Assembly: GCF_001494595.1 (NCBI RefSeq)
Contig: NZ_LN929907.1
Coordinates: forward strand, 873,468-937,467
Length of the DNA stretch: 64,000 nt
Direction: 5' to 3'
Source of the DNA: Mycobacterium sp. M26
Lineage (GTDB): Bacteria; Actinomycetota; Actinomycetes; Mycobacteriales; Mycobacteriaceae
Both the position numbers and the translations under genes were made by a program. This document shows, in pieces, positions 12,155 to 20,817 of the stretch; the stretch's first letter is position 1, and each line of letters begins with the position of its first letter. The notes under the pieces were generated by a model. That model did not search any database. It was given only the letters and a program-made list of their open reading frames with translations, and was not told the origin of the DNA.

Positions 12155-12595
12155 TCAACCCGCGGGCAGGACCACCTCGACGGCGTCGCCAACGTGAATG
12201 GTGCCGGAGGTCAGCAGCCGGCACACCGAGCCGGCCCGCCGCCGCAAGGCCGCGGCGGCCCCGGGGCCCACGCTGTCGTCGAGCAACCGGCACGGTGCGG
12301 CCACCCGGACGACCTCGAGAACGACCTCACCGATCTGTAGCCGACTGCCCGGCTGGGTGGGGATCTCACCGGCGTCCACCGTGATGTTGCGTCGGGTGGC
12401 ACCGGGGTCGAAGTCGTAGCCGAGGTCGGCGGCGGCGCGGTCCAGGAACTCCTGGGACTGGATCGTCACGTGCCGGTGCTTGGCGCCGTGGTAGCGATCG
12501 CCGACCAGTCCGATGCCCGCTTCGGCTGTCACCGAGTCGACGGCGCGCACCGGCAGCCGGGTGCCGGGTGCCAGGTGGATGGCGAGCACTTTCAC
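12155..12595 (-). CDS. MOSC domain protein
   Basis: 146 residues forming a single MOSC (molybdenum cofactor sulfurase C-terminal) domain. Landmarks are the glycine-rich GLVGDRYHGAKHRHVTIQS, the conserved ATRRNITV segment, and Cys in APCRLLDD, the residue proposed to carry sulfur in this family. Stand-alone MOSC proteins bind molybdenum cofactor or act on sulfur-containing substrates; the exact reaction is unknown. The start (MKVLAIHLAPGTRLPV) is the natural beginning of the domain. It is divergent from the peptide transporter gene, with about 40 bp between starts, so the two promoters must overlap. Confidence 0.8.
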   Translation of the reverse strand: MKVLAIHLAPGTRLPVRAVDSVTAEAGIGLVGDRYHGAKHRHVTIQSQEFLDRAAADLGYDFDPGATRRNITVDAGEIPTQPGSRLQIGEVVLEVVRVAAPCRLLDDSVGPGAAAALRRRAGSVCRLLTSGTIHVGDAVEVVLPAG

Positions 12596-12638
12596 GACCG
12601 GAGTTTATCGGCGGCCGCCGCGTGGCATGGTTGTGCGC

Positions 12639-14105
12639 ATGGCTGAACTCGCTGAACGCACCGGCAATCCTGCGCCTCGCACCGTGTTCGGGCATCCGAT
12701 CGGTCTGGCCAACCTGTTCGGTGTCGAACTGTGGGAGCGGTTTTCGTTCTACGGGATGCTCACCATCCTCGGGTACTACCTGTACTACTCGCTGACCGAC
12801 GGGGGACTGGCCCTGCCGAAAGCCACCGCGACCGGCATCGTCGGTGCCTACGGCGGCCTGGTGTACCTGTCGACCGTGCTGGGCGGGTGGATCGCCGACC
12901 GGGTGCTCGGCATGGAACGCACGGTGTTCTACGGCGGCGTGGTGGTCATGTGCGGCCACATCGCCCTGGCGATCCTGCCGGGACTGAGCGGTGTCGGTGT
13001 GGGCCTGGTGCTCATCGCGCTGGGCTCCGGGGCATTGAAGGCCAACGCGTCGTCGTTGCTGGGCACGCTCTACGACGAGGGCGATCCGCGCCGCGACGGC
13101 GGCTTCACCCTGTTCTATCTCGGCATCAACCTGGGCGCCTTCATCGGCCCGCTGATCACCGGACTGCTGCAGACCCACCTCGGTTTCCACTACGGGTTCG
13201 GTGCCGCCGCGATCGGGATGGCGCTGGGGCTGGCCCAGTACGTCGCCTTCCGCCGCAACCTCGGCGAGCATGGCCGCACCGTCCCGCACCCGTTGTCGCA
13301 CAAGGATTTCTGGCGCACCGCGATCGCGGCGGCCGTGCTCGTCGCCGTCGTCGTGGTGGCGTTCCTCGTCGGCGTCATCACGCTGGCCAACCTGTCGCAG
13401 GTCACCACCGGCGTCATCATCGTGGCCTCGATCGGCTACTTCGCGGTGATGCTGAGCAGCCCGAAGGTCAATGCCCTGGAGCGGACCCGGGTGCGGGCGT
13501 TCATCCCGCTGTTCATCGCCAACGCGGTGTTCTGGTCGCTGTTCCAGCAGATCTTCACCGTGCTGGCGGTGTACTCCGATGAGCGGATGAACTGGTCGAT
13601 CTTCGGGTGGACGGCGCCGTCGAACTGGATCGGCTCGATCGAACCGGTGTGGATCATCCTGCTGTCCCCGTTGTTCGCGCTGATGTGGACCAAGCTCGGC
13701 CGGCGCGCCCCGACCACCCCGCGCAAGTTCGCCTACGGGGTGATCGGGATGGGGGTGGCGTTCCTGCTGTTCCTGCCGATGGCCGCCACCACCGGCCGCA
13801 GCGTTCCCGCCCTGGCGGTGGTCGCCATCATGGCAGTGTTCGCCGTGTCCGAACTGATGCTCTCACCCATCGGGCTTTCGGTGACGACACAGTTGGCGCC
13901 CAACGCTTTTCGAGCCCAGATGATGGCGCTGTACTTCTTCTCGGTGGGCCTTGGCACCGCGCTGTCAGGTGTGCTGGCGCGCTACTACGACGCCGACCAC
14001 GAATTCGCGTACTTCGGCACCCTCGGGGTGGCCGCCATCGTGGTCGGCCTGGTCGTCTGGGTGCTGGCGCCCCGGATCAGCCGTCTCATGGAAGGCGTTC
14101 ACTGA
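12639..14105 (+). CDS. Proton-dependent oligopeptide transporter (POT/PTR2 family)
   Basis: About 488 residues with roughly 12-14 predicted transmembrane helices; imports di/tripeptides with protons. Family signatures are ELWERFSFYGM in the first helix, GGWIADRVLG, and FYLGINLGAFIGPL (the PTR2 FYxxINxG motif). I chose ATG 12639 (MAELAERTGNP); ATG 12627 in the same frame is four codons longer and equally possible, and neither has a strong ribosome binding site. The longer frame back to 12513 overlaps the MOSC gene and is rejected. The stop codon overlaps the 3' end of the convergent DeoR gene by 7 bp. Confidence 0.88.
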   Translation: MAELAERTGNPAPRTVFGHPIGLANLFGVELWERFSFYGMLTILGYYLYYSLTDGGLALPKATATGIVGAYGGLVYLSTVLGGWIADRVLGMERTVFYGGVVVMCGHIALAILPGLSGVGVGLVLIALGSGALKANASSLLGTLYDEGDPRRDGGFTLFYLGINLGAFIGPLITGLLQTHLGFHYGFGAAAIGMALGLAQYVAFRRNLGEHGRTVPHPLSHKDFWRTAIAAAVLVAVVVVAFLVGVITLANLSQVTTGVIIVASIGYFAVMLSSPKVNALERTRVRAFIPLFIANAVFWSLFQQIFTVLAVYSDERMNWSIFGWTAPSNWIGSIEPVWIILLSPLFALMWTKLGRRAPTTPRKFAYGVIGMGVAFLLFLPMAATTGRSVPALAVVAIMAVFAVSELMLSPIGLSVTTQLAPNAFRAQMMALYFFSVGLGTALSGVLARYYDADHEFAYFGTLGVAAIVVGLVVWVLAPRISRLMEGVH

Positions 14106-14857
14106 CGCAGCACCGAGGGCCCGAGATCCTCGTAGCGACGGGCCTCGGCCGCTGACAGTCCGGTGTCGGTGACGATCGCCTCGAAGTCCGACACCTCGGC
14201 GAAGCGGCAGAAGCTGTTGGCGCCGAACTTCGAGTTCGCCGCGACGAGGATCCGACGGCGGGCCACCTTGACCGCGGTGTGCTTGACGGCGGCCACCGCG
14301 GGGTCGGGGGTGGTCAGGCCATGTTCGATCGAGATGCCGTTGGTGCCAAGGTAAGCCACGTCGATCACCAGGCTGCCGAGCATGTCGGTGGCCCAGTGGT
14401 CGACGGTGGCCAGGGTCCGTCCGCGTAACCGTCCACCGAGCAGCAGCACGGTCACCGTGGTGCTGTGCGCCAGCACCTCGGCCACCAGCAGCGAGGAGGT
14501 CACCACCGTCAGGTCGCGTTCGGCGATCCGCTCGGCGATCAGTCTCGGTGTGAAACCCTCGTCCAGGTAGACCGTTTCGGCGCCGTGTAACAGCTCCGCG
14601 GCCGCGGCGGCGATCCGGTGCTTCTCGGCCAGGTCGGCCTGGCTGCGGTACTCCACCGTCGACTCGAAGGCGACGGTCTCCAACGGGATGGCCCCGCCGT
14701 GCACCCGCTTGAGCAGGCGCCGGCCGGCCAGCACCTTCAGGTCGCGCCGGATCGTCTCCGTGGCCACGTCGAGTTCCTCGGCGAGCGAGGCCACCTCGAC
14801 GCGCCCCCGGGTGCGGGCGAATTCGACGATGCGACTTTGGCGGGTTTCGGAGTCCAC
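14099..14857 (-). CDS. DeoR-family transcriptional regulator of the sugar/polyol PTS
   Basis: 252 residues. The N-terminal DeoR winged helix-turn-helix is clear (GRVEVASLAEELDVATETIRRDLKVL, then KRVHGGA), followed by a DeoRC sugar-phosphate sensor domain (YLDEGFTPRLIAERI, TVVTSSLLVAEVL, LGTNGIS, ILVAANSKFG). These proteins usually repress sugar operons until a phosphosugar binds. It lies 10 bp downstream of the PTS EIICBA gene on the same strand, so it is co-transcribed and probably autoregulated. The tandem repeats at 16894-16943 in the shared promoter region are its likely operator. Confidence 0.85.
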   Translation of the reverse strand: MDSETRQSRIVEFARTRGRVEVASLAEELDVATETIRRDLKVLAGRRLLKRVHGGAIPLETVAFESTVEYRSQADLAEKHRIAAAAAELLHGAETVYLDEGFTPRLIAERIAERDLTVVTSSLLVAEVLAHSTTVTVLLLGGRLRGRTLATVDHWATDMLGSLVIDVAYLGTNGISIEHGLTTPDPAVAAVKHTAVKVARRRILVAANSKFGANSFCRFAEVSDFEAIVTDTGLSAAEARRYEDLGPSVLRQ

Positions 14858-14867
14858 GTCGACATTC

Positions 14868-16835
14868 TCACTTGCCGGGGCCGGCGAGCACCTCCCGGAC
14901 CTCCTCGGGAGTCTGGGCTGCCCGCAGCCGGGCCACCTCGTCCTTGTTGAGGAACACCCCGGCGATCTGGGTCAGCAGCGCCATGTGGTCCTTACCGGCG
15001 CCGGCGATACCGACCACGAACTCGGCAGGCTTGCCGTTCCAGTCGATGGGTTCGGCGTACCGCACGAACGAGATGCCGGTCCGGTTGATCGCGGTCTTGG
15101 CCTCGTTGGTGCCGTGTGGGATGGCCAGGCCGTTGCCCATGTAGGTCGAGACCGAGCCCTCCCGCTCGTACATCGCCTCGACGTAAGCCGGCTCGACGGC
15201 CCCGCTGGCCACCAGCAGTCGGCCGGCCTCGCCGATCGCGCCGTCGCGGGTGGTCGCCGTTCCGGTCAGCACGATCGACTCCACCGCCAGTACGTCACCG
15301 GCGGGTGCCTCGTCGGCCGGCGCGGCCGCGGCGGGCGTACTACCGGTGGCGCCGTTGGTTCTGCCGAGCAGTTCGACGATCTCGTCGTACTGCGGAGCAT
15401 TCATGAAGTTGTCCACCGAGACGTGCACGGCCGACGGGGTCTTCTGCCGGGCTCGGGCCGTCAGATCCTGGTGGGTGACCACCAGCCCGTAGGTGTCGGT
15501 CAGGTTGGCGATGGACTGGTTGGTCACCTTGACGTTCGAAAAACCTGCCGCCTGAACCTTTTTCCGCAACACCGAGGCACCCATCGCCGACGATCCCATC
15601 CCGGCGTCGCAGGCGAACACAATGGAGCTGATCGGGCCCCCGGTGGCGGAGCCGACTAGTGCAGCCGACACGCTGGACTTCTTGCCCTTCAGCGCTTCCA
15701 TATCGGCCGTCGCGGCCGCCAGGTCACCGTCGTCCTCGGCGCGGTCGGTCTTGAGTAGCAGCGCGGCCACCGCGAATGACACTGCGGCAGCGCCGAACAC
15801 CGACAGGGTGACGCCCAGGAAGCTGCCGGACGCGGTCTGGGCGTAGACCGCGATGATGGAACCGGGCGCGGCCGGAGCGCGCAGGCCGGAGCCGAACAGC
15901 ACGTTGATGAAGATGCCCGTCATCCCGCCGAGGATGGTGGCGGCGATCAGCTTCGGCTTCATCAGGACATACGGGAAGTAGATCTCGTGGATGCCGCCGA
16001 AGAACTGGATGATCGCCGCGCCCGGTGCCGAAGCCCGCGCGGCGCCCTTGCCGAACGCCATATAGGCCAACAGGATTCCCAGGCCGGGGCCGGGGTTGGC
16101 CTCGAGCAGGAACAGCACCGACTTGCCGGTCTCCAGCGCCTGGGTGGTGCCCAGCGGAGTGAGGACCCCGTGGTTGATCGCGTTGTTGAGGAACAGCACC
16201 TTGGCCGGCTCGATGAAGATCGAGGTCAGCGGAAGCAGGTTGTGTGCCACCAGGAAGTCGACGACATGACCGGCGCCCTTGGAGAATGCGGTCACGATCG
16301 GGCCGATGCCGAAGAACCCGAACACCGCCAGGATCAGGCCGACGATGCCGGCCGAGAAGTTGTCCACCAGCATCTCGAAGCCGGGCCGAATCTTGCCGTC
16401 CCAGATGGCGTCGATCTTCTTCATCAGCCAGCCGCCGAGCGGGCCCATGATCATCGCGCCGAGGAACATTGGGATGTCCGAGCCCGCGATGACGCCCATG
16501 GTCGCGATGGCACCCACCACACCGCCGCGGATGCCGTAGACCATCCGGCCGCCGGTGGCGCCGATCAGGATGGGCAGCAGGTAGGTGATCATCGGCGCGA
16601 CGATGCCGCCGTCGGCGAAGTCGCCCCAGCCGCCGATCTTGGCCACCCAGCCGTCCGGGCTGCGCAGTCCTTCGAACAGGCCGGTGAGCCAGCCGGCCTT
16701 GATGAACAGGGCGGTGATCAGGCCCCACGCGATGAACGCGCCGATATTGGGCATAACCATGTTCGACAGCGAGGTGCCGAGCTTCTGCACGTGCACACGG
16801 GCACCGGCGCGGGGCGTGGCTTCAGTGGTGGTCAC
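14868..16835 (-). CDS. mtlA: PTS mannitol-type transporter, fused EIICBA
   Basis: 655 residues, close to the length of the E. coli MtlA fusion (637). The membrane EIIC domain (about 15-345) opens with KLGTSLSNMVMPNIGAFIAW, nearly the MtlA signature. EIIB (about 410-500) carries the phospho-cysteine in FACDAGMGSSAMG. EIIA (about 515-655) carries the phospho-histidine in GLAIPHGTNEAK. It would import and phosphorylate mannitol or a similar polyol using phosphate from EI/HPr, which are not encoded in this window. The GTG start at 16835 follows a GGAGG site six bases upstream; the frame extends to 17501 but that part overlaps the divergent dehydrogenase. It is followed at once by the DeoR regulator. 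Confidence 0.88.
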   Translation of the reverse strand: MTTTEATPRAGARVHVQKLGTSLSNMVMPNIGAFIAWGLITALFIKAGWLTGLFEGLRSPDGWVAKIGGWGDFADGGIVAPMITYLLPILIGATGGRMVYGIRGGVVGAIATMGVIAGSDIPMFLGAMIMGPLGGWLMKKIDAIWDGKIRPGFEMLVDNFSAGIVGLILAVFGFFGIGPIVTAFSKGAGHVVDFLVAHNLLPLTSIFIEPAKVLFLNNAINHGVLTPLGTTQALETGKSVLFLLEANPGPGLGILLAYMAFGKGAARASAPGAAIIQFFGGIHEIYFPYVLMKPKLIAATILGGMTGIFINVLFGSGLRAPAAPGSIIAVYAQTASGSFLGVTLSVFGAAAVSFAVAALLLKTDRAEDDGDLAAATADMEALKGKKSSVSAALVGSATGGPISSIVFACDAGMGSSAMGASVLRKKVQAAGFSNVKVTNQSIANLTDTYGLVVTHQDLTARARQKTPSAVHVSVDNFMNAPQYDEIVELLGRTNGATGSTPAAAAPADEAPAGDVLAVESIVLTGTATTRDGAIGEAGRLLVASGAVEPAYVEAMYEREGSVSTYMGNGLAIPHGTNEAKTAINRTGISFVRYAEPIDWNGKPAEFVVGIAGAGKDHMALLTQIAGVFLNKDEVARLRAAQTPEEVREVLAGPGK

Positions 16836-16893
16836 TGCTGGCCTCCGATCTGGGGTCTGGTGATGCGAGTCACATCGTTGCACCAGTAAATCC

Positions 16894-16943
16894 CACAAAT
16901 GGGCACCATTGCAAGCAAACGGGCACAAATGGGCACAAATTGG
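16894..16943. promoter_or_regulatory. Tandem repeats, probable DeoR operator
   Basis: CACAAATGGGCA occurs at 16894-16905 and again at 16924-16935, overlapped by a third degenerate copy (cacaaattgggg) from 16934. The repeats lie in the 177-bp divergent region between the PTS gene and the polyol dehydrogenase. Direct-repeat operators are typical of DeoR-family repressors, and the only such regulator nearby is at 14099-14857. Confidence 0.6.
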
Positions 16944-17012
16944 GGTGGTTTTCTGCCCGGACTGCGCTAGAGTGCTGTGTGACGGCAATCGCACACCGGA
17001 AGGACGACGACG

Positions 17013-18074
17013 ATGAAGGCCCTGCGTTTCTACGCGCCGGAGGATGTCCGCCTGGAAGACGTACCCGAGCCGCAGTGCGGTCCCGACGAGGTCAAGATCC
17101 GGGTGCGCAACTGCTCGACGTGCGGCACCGACGTCAAGATCTTCCACAACGGCCACCAGAACCTGACGCCGCCGCGCACCATCGGCCATGAGGTCGCCGG
17201 CGAGATCGTCGAGGTCGGCGCGCAGGTCAACGCGACCTATGGCAGCGACTGGAAAGAGGGCGATCGCGTCCAGGTCATCGCCGCCGTGCCGTGCGGTGAA
17301 TGCCATGAGTGCCGTAAGGGGTGGATGGCGGTCTGTCAGAACCAGACCTCGGTGGGCTATCAGTACGACGGCGGGTTCGCCGAGTACATGATCGTGCCCA
17401 AGCAGGTGCTCAAGGTCGACGGCCTCAACCGCATCCCCGACAACGTCGGCTACGACGAGGCCTCTGCCGCAGAGCCGTTCGCGTGCGCCATCAACGCCCA
17501 AGAGCTACTCGGCATCGAGGAGGGTGACACCGTCGTCGTCTTCGGCGCGGGCCCGATCGGTTGTATGCACATCCGCATCGCCCGCGGCGTGCACAAGTGC
17601 GGCCCGGTCTATCTCGTCGACGTCAACGACAGCCGGCTGAAGATGTCGGCCGACGCGGTGCACCCGGACGAGGTCATCAATGCCGCCGACGTCGACGTCG
17701 TCGAGAAGGTCATGGAACTCACCGGGGGTCGCGGTGCCGATGTCGTCATCACCGCCACGGCCGCCAACATCACCCAGGAGCAGGCCATCGCGATGGCCGC
17801 CCGCAACGGGCGGATCTCGTTCTTCGGCGGCCTGCCCAAGACCAATCCGACGATCACCTGCGATTCCAACGTGGTGCACTACCGCCAGCTGCACATCCAC
17901 GGCGCCAATGGTTCGGCGCCCGAACACAATAAGCGTGCGCTGGAGTACATCTCCACCGGGCAGGTGCCGGTCAAGGACCTCATCACCAGTCACATCGCCC
18001 TCGACGACGTGCTCGATGCGTTCGGCATCGTCAAGAGCGGCGAGGCCATCAAGGTGACCGTCGAGCCGAAGTAA
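17013..18074 (+). CDS. Zinc-dependent medium-chain alcohol/polyol dehydrogenase
   Basis: 353 residues of the MDR zinc alcohol dehydrogenase family, sorbitol or galactitol-1-phosphate dehydrogenase-like. Catalytic zinc ligands are visible as CGTDVKIF (Cys) and GHEVAGEIVEVG (His-Glu). The structural zinc loop is CGECHECRKGWMAVC. The nucleotide-binding fold has VVVFGAGPIGCMH. The ATG at 17013 follows GGAAGGA. It is divergent from the PTS EIICBA gene and shares its regulatory region, so it probably oxidises the imported polyol or polyol phosphate to a ketose (phosphate). Classical mannitol-1-phosphate dehydrogenases belong to another family, so the true substrate is uncertain. Confidence 0.85.
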   Translation: MKALRFYAPEDVRLEDVPEPQCGPDEVKIRVRNCSTCGTDVKIFHNGHQNLTPPRTIGHEVAGEIVEVGAQVNATYGSDWKEGDRVQVIAAVPCGECHECRKGWMAVCQNQTSVGYQYDGGFAEYMIVPKQVLKVDGLNRIPDNVGYDEASAAEPFACAINAQELLGIEEGDTVVVFGAGPIGCMHIRIARGVHKCGPVYLVDVNDSRLKMSADAVHPDEVINAADVDVVEKVMELTGGRGADVVITATAANITQEQAIAMAARNGRISFFGGLPKTNPTITCDSNVVHYRQLHIHGANGSAPEHNKRALEYISTGQVPVKDLITSHIALDDVLDAFGIVKSGEAIKVTVEPK

Positions 18075-18082
18075 ACCCCACG

Positions 18083-18140
18083 CCGAACGTCACACCAGCG
18101 TCGCGTTGGGCACTCGATGTCACTCTGGTGTGACGTTCGG
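18083..18140. terminator. Inverted repeat between convergent genes, likely bidirectional terminator
   Basis: Perfect 16-bp arms CCGAACGTCACACCAG (18083-18098) and CTGGTGTGACGTTCGG (18125-18140) separated by 26 bp, lying between the stops of the polyol dehydrogenase and the aldehyde dehydrogenase. No T-tract follows, as is usual for mycobacterial terminators. Confidence 0.6.
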
Positions 18141-18146
18141 TGCGCG

Positions 18147-19610
18147 TCAGGCGCGGGGCTGGCCTCCGCGCAGATAGACCGTAGTGGTGTGGGTGAAGAA
18201 CTCCCGCGCCGCCTGGCCCTGTTCCTTCGGCCCCAGCCCGCTTTTCTTGGCACCACCGAACGGCACATGCGGATCGGCACCCGCTGACTCGGAGTTGACG
18301 TGCAGCACGCCGACGTCGATGTGCTCGACCGCCTGCAGCGCCCGGGTCAGGTCCTGGGTGAACACCGCTGCGGACAAACCGAACTCGCTGTCGTTGGCCA
18401 GCGCGAACGCCTCCTCGGCGTCGGCTGCCCGGCGGACCGCGACGACCGGGCCGAACAGCTCGTCGGCCCAGATGTCAGCAGGCCCGTTGATCTCCACGAT
18501 GGTCGGCGCGACGAAGAAGCCGTCGGCCAGCGGCCCGTCGCGATACGGCGTACCGCCGGTCAGCACGCTGCCGCCCTGGGCCACCGCCGAGTCGATGCCG
18601 GCCTGGATGCTCTTCTGGGCCGATCCGGTGATCACCGGGCCCATCTGGGTCGCGTCGTCGATCGGATCGCCCACCGCCAGCGCACCGGCCCGCTCGGCCA
18701 GAGCGGCCAGGAAACGGTCGGCAATACCGTCGGTGACGATCAATCGTGATGTGGCGGTGCACTTCTGGCCAGTGGACCGGAAGGCGCCCAGCATGACCTG
18801 CTCCAGCGCCAGGTCCATGTCGGCGTCGTCGAGCACCACCGCGGCGTTCTTGCCGCCCATCTCGGCCTGCACCGGCACACCCCGCGCCGCCGCGGCCGCG
18901 GCGATCCGCCGTCCTACCCCGGTCGACCCGGTGAACGTGATGGCGTCCACCCCGTCGTGGTTCACCAGTCCGTCGCCGATCGCGGCATCCCCGATCACCA
19001 CATTGAGAACCCCGTCGGGCAGCCCCGCGGTGCGCAGCGCATCGGCGAGCCGAATCGCCAGCAGCGGAACGGTACTGGCCGGTTTCCACACCACCGTGTT
19101 GCCGTACACCAGGGCGGGCGCGATCTTCCAGGCCGGGATCGCGATCGGGAAGTTGAACGGGGTGATGACTCCGACGACGCCGATCGGCTTGCGGGTCACC
19201 AGAATCTGCTCGCCGGCTCGCGGCGAGGCGAAGATCTCCCCGGCCGACCGGTCACCCTCGTTGCCGTAATAGCGCAGGATCTGCGCGGCGCGCCGGACCT
19301 CACCGACACCCTCGGCGCGGGTCTTGCCTTCCTCGACGGCGAGCTCCAGGCCCCAGTCCTCGGCATTGCGGTCCACCACCGCGGCGGCCTCGAGCAGGAT
19401 CGCCCCGCGCTGGTGGATCGGGGTGGCCGCCCAGGACCGCGCCGCGCTCCCGGCGGCTGCCACCGCGTTCTCCAGATCAGCGGAGGCCGCTGAAACACCT
19501 TCGGCGACAATGACACTGGGTCGCGCCGGATTGACGCTGACCAGCTCCGAGCCGCCGCCGCGGTGCCACTCTCCGGCAATGAGATGCCGGAGTTCCACAG
19601 CTGCGGTCAT
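18147..19610 (-). CDS. NAD(P)-dependent aldehyde dehydrogenase
   Basis: 487 residues of the aldehyde dehydrogenase superfamily. Landmarks are PFNFPIAIPAWKIAPAL, WKPAS, FTGSTGVGRRIA (nucleotide binding), the general base Glu in VQAEMGGKNAAVVL, the catalytic Cys in STGQKCTATSR, and EELFGPVV-type ELFGPVVAVRR. It oxidises an aldehyde to the acid; closest in feel to benzaldehyde/aldehyde dehydrogenases acting on medium or aromatic aldehydes, substrate unknown. It is the last gene of a three-gene operon: its ATG follows the stop of the upstream acyl-CoA dehydrogenase immediately (TGAGATG). The inverted repeat at 18083-18140 lies just past its stop. Confidence 0.85.
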   Translation of the reverse strand: MTAAVELRHLIAGEWHRGGGSELVSVNPARPSVIVAEGVSAASADLENAVAAAGSAARSWAATPIHQRGAILLEAAAVVDRNAEDWGLELAVEEGKTRAEGVGEVRRAAQILRYYGNEGDRSAGEIFASPRAGEQILVTRKPIGVVGVITPFNFPIAIPAWKIAPALVYGNTVVWKPASTVPLLAIRLADALRTAGLPDGVLNVVIGDAAIGDGLVNHDGVDAITFTGSTGVGRRIAAAAAARGVPVQAEMGGKNAAVVLDDADMDLALEQVMLGAFRSTGQKCTATSRLIVTDGIADRFLAALAERAGALAVGDPIDDATQMGPVITGSAQKSIQAGIDSAVAQGGSVLTGGTPYRDGPLADGFFVAPTIVEINGPADIWADELFGPVVAVRRAADAEEAFALANDSEFGLSAAVFTQDLTRALQAVEHIDVGVLHVNSESAGADPHVPFGGAKKSGLGPKEQGQAAREFFTHTTTVYLRGGQPRA

Positions 19611-19611
19611 C

Positions 19612-20817
19612 TCAGCGGAACGCAGCCTGCCCGGTGAGCGCCCGGCCGATCGACAGCAGGTGCATCTCGGAGGTGCCCTCGTAGGTCAGCACGGACTCCA
19701 GGTTGTTGGCATGTCGCAGCGGCGAGTACTCCAGCGTGATCCCACTGCCGCCCAACAGCGTTCGGCACTCGCGGGCAATCGCCAGCGCTTCGCGCACATT
19801 GTTGAGCTTGCCCAGGCTGATCTGCTCGGGGCGCACCCCTTCGGCGTCCTTGATCCGGCCGAGGTGGATCGCCAGCAGCGTGCCCTTGCCCAGCTCCACC
19901 GTCATGTTCGCCAGCTTCTCCTGGGTGAGCTGGTAACTCGACAGCGGGCGGTCGAACACGTCGCGGGACTGGGTGTAGGCGATCGCGGTCTCCAAGCTGT
20001 CCCGCGCCGCGCCCAGCGAGCCGAACACGATGCCGAAGCGCGCCTCGTTGAGGCACGACAGCGGTGCGCCGAGGCCCTCGGCCAGCGGCAGCTGGGCCGA
20101 TGCCGGCAGCCGGACATTGTCCAGCACCAGCTCCGAGGTGACCGATGCCCGCAGCGACAGTTTCTTGTGGATGGCGTTGGCCGTGAACCCCGGGGTGTCC
20201 GTCGGCACCAGGAACCCGCGGATGCCCTCGTCGGTTTGCGCCCACACGGTGGCCACATCGGCGAGGTTGCCGTTGGTGATCCACATCTTGGTGCCGTTGA
20301 GCACCCAGTCGCTGCCGTCGCGCCGTGCGCGGGTACGCATCCCGGCCGGGTTGGACCCGAAGTCCGGCTCGGTCAGCCCGAAGCAGCCGATGGCGTCCCC
20401 GGCGGCGAGCCGGGGCAGCCATTCGTTCTTCTGCTCCTCCGAGCCGTACCGGTAGATCGAGAACATCGACAATGAGCCCTGCACCGACACGAAGCTGCGG
20501 AAGCCGCTGTCGCCGGCCTCCAGCTCCATACAGGCCAGGCCGTAGCTGACGGCATTGGTGCCCGCGCAGCCGTAGCCCTGCAGGTGCATCCCCAGCACGC
20601 CCAGTTCACCGAACTCCTTGGCCAATTCCTTGGGCAGGGTGGCCGATTCGAACCAGTCCTCGACGTTCGGGCGAAGCCGGGTGTCGACGAACTTGCGCAC
20701 CGTGGCGGCAATGTCGCGTTCGTCTTCGTCGAGGAGCCGGTCGATGGCGAAGAGCTCGAGCGGACTGTAGGTGTCCTTCTTGGGCGGTGCAGTGGTGGTG
20801 GCGCTCATGATGATCAT
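19612..20817 (-). CDS. Acyl-CoA dehydrogenase, glutaryl-CoA dehydrogenase-like
   Basis: 401-residue FAD acyl-CoA dehydrogenase. Conserved features resemble glutaryl-CoA dehydrogenase: MELEAGDSGFRSFVSVQGSL (the substrate-carboxylate Arg position of that enzyme), YGSEEQKNEWLP, GCFGLTEPDFGSNP, and the C-terminal YEGTSEMHLLSIGRALTG with the catalytic Glu. It would dehydrogenate, and possibly decarboxylate, a short dicarboxyl-CoA. The annotated start (MIIMSATT) overlaps the upstream stop as ATGA, suggesting coupling; ATG 20808 is an alternative nine bases in. It is flanked by two aldehyde dehydrogenases in one operon, suggesting degradation of a diamine, amino acid or diol to a dicarboxylate and on to crotonyl-CoA. 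That pathway is inference. Confidence 0.85.
   Translation of the reverse strand: MIIMSATTTAPPKKDTYSPLELFAIDRLLDEDERDIAATVRKFVDTRLRPNVEDWFESATLPKELAKEFGELGVLGMHLQGYGCAGTNAVSYGLACMELEAGDSGFRSFVSVQGSLSMFSIYRYGSEEQKNEWLPRLAAGDAIGCFGLTEPDFGSNPAGMRTRARRDGSDWVLNGTKMWITNGNLADVATVWAQTDEGIRGFLVPTDTPGFTANAIHKKLSLRASVTSELVLDNVRLPASAQLPLAEGLGAPLSCLNEARFGIVFGSLGAARDSLETAIAYTQSRDVFDRPLSSYQLTQEKLANMTVELGKGTLLAIHLGRIKDAEGVRPEQISLGKLNNVREALAIARECRTLLGGSGITLEYSPLRHANNLESVLTYEGTSEMHLLSIGRALTGQAAFR

Noticed and set aside
10867..12384. 505-codon plus-strand frame across the mycolyltransferase and MOSC genes
   Set aside because: Antisense to two genes with signal peptide and catalytic motifs; a product of high GC content only.
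16836..17501. N-terminal extension of the PTS EIICBA frame
   Set aside because: It overlaps the divergent zinc dehydrogenase and its promoter; the GTG at 16835 has a well-placed GGAGG and begins the MtlA-like domain.
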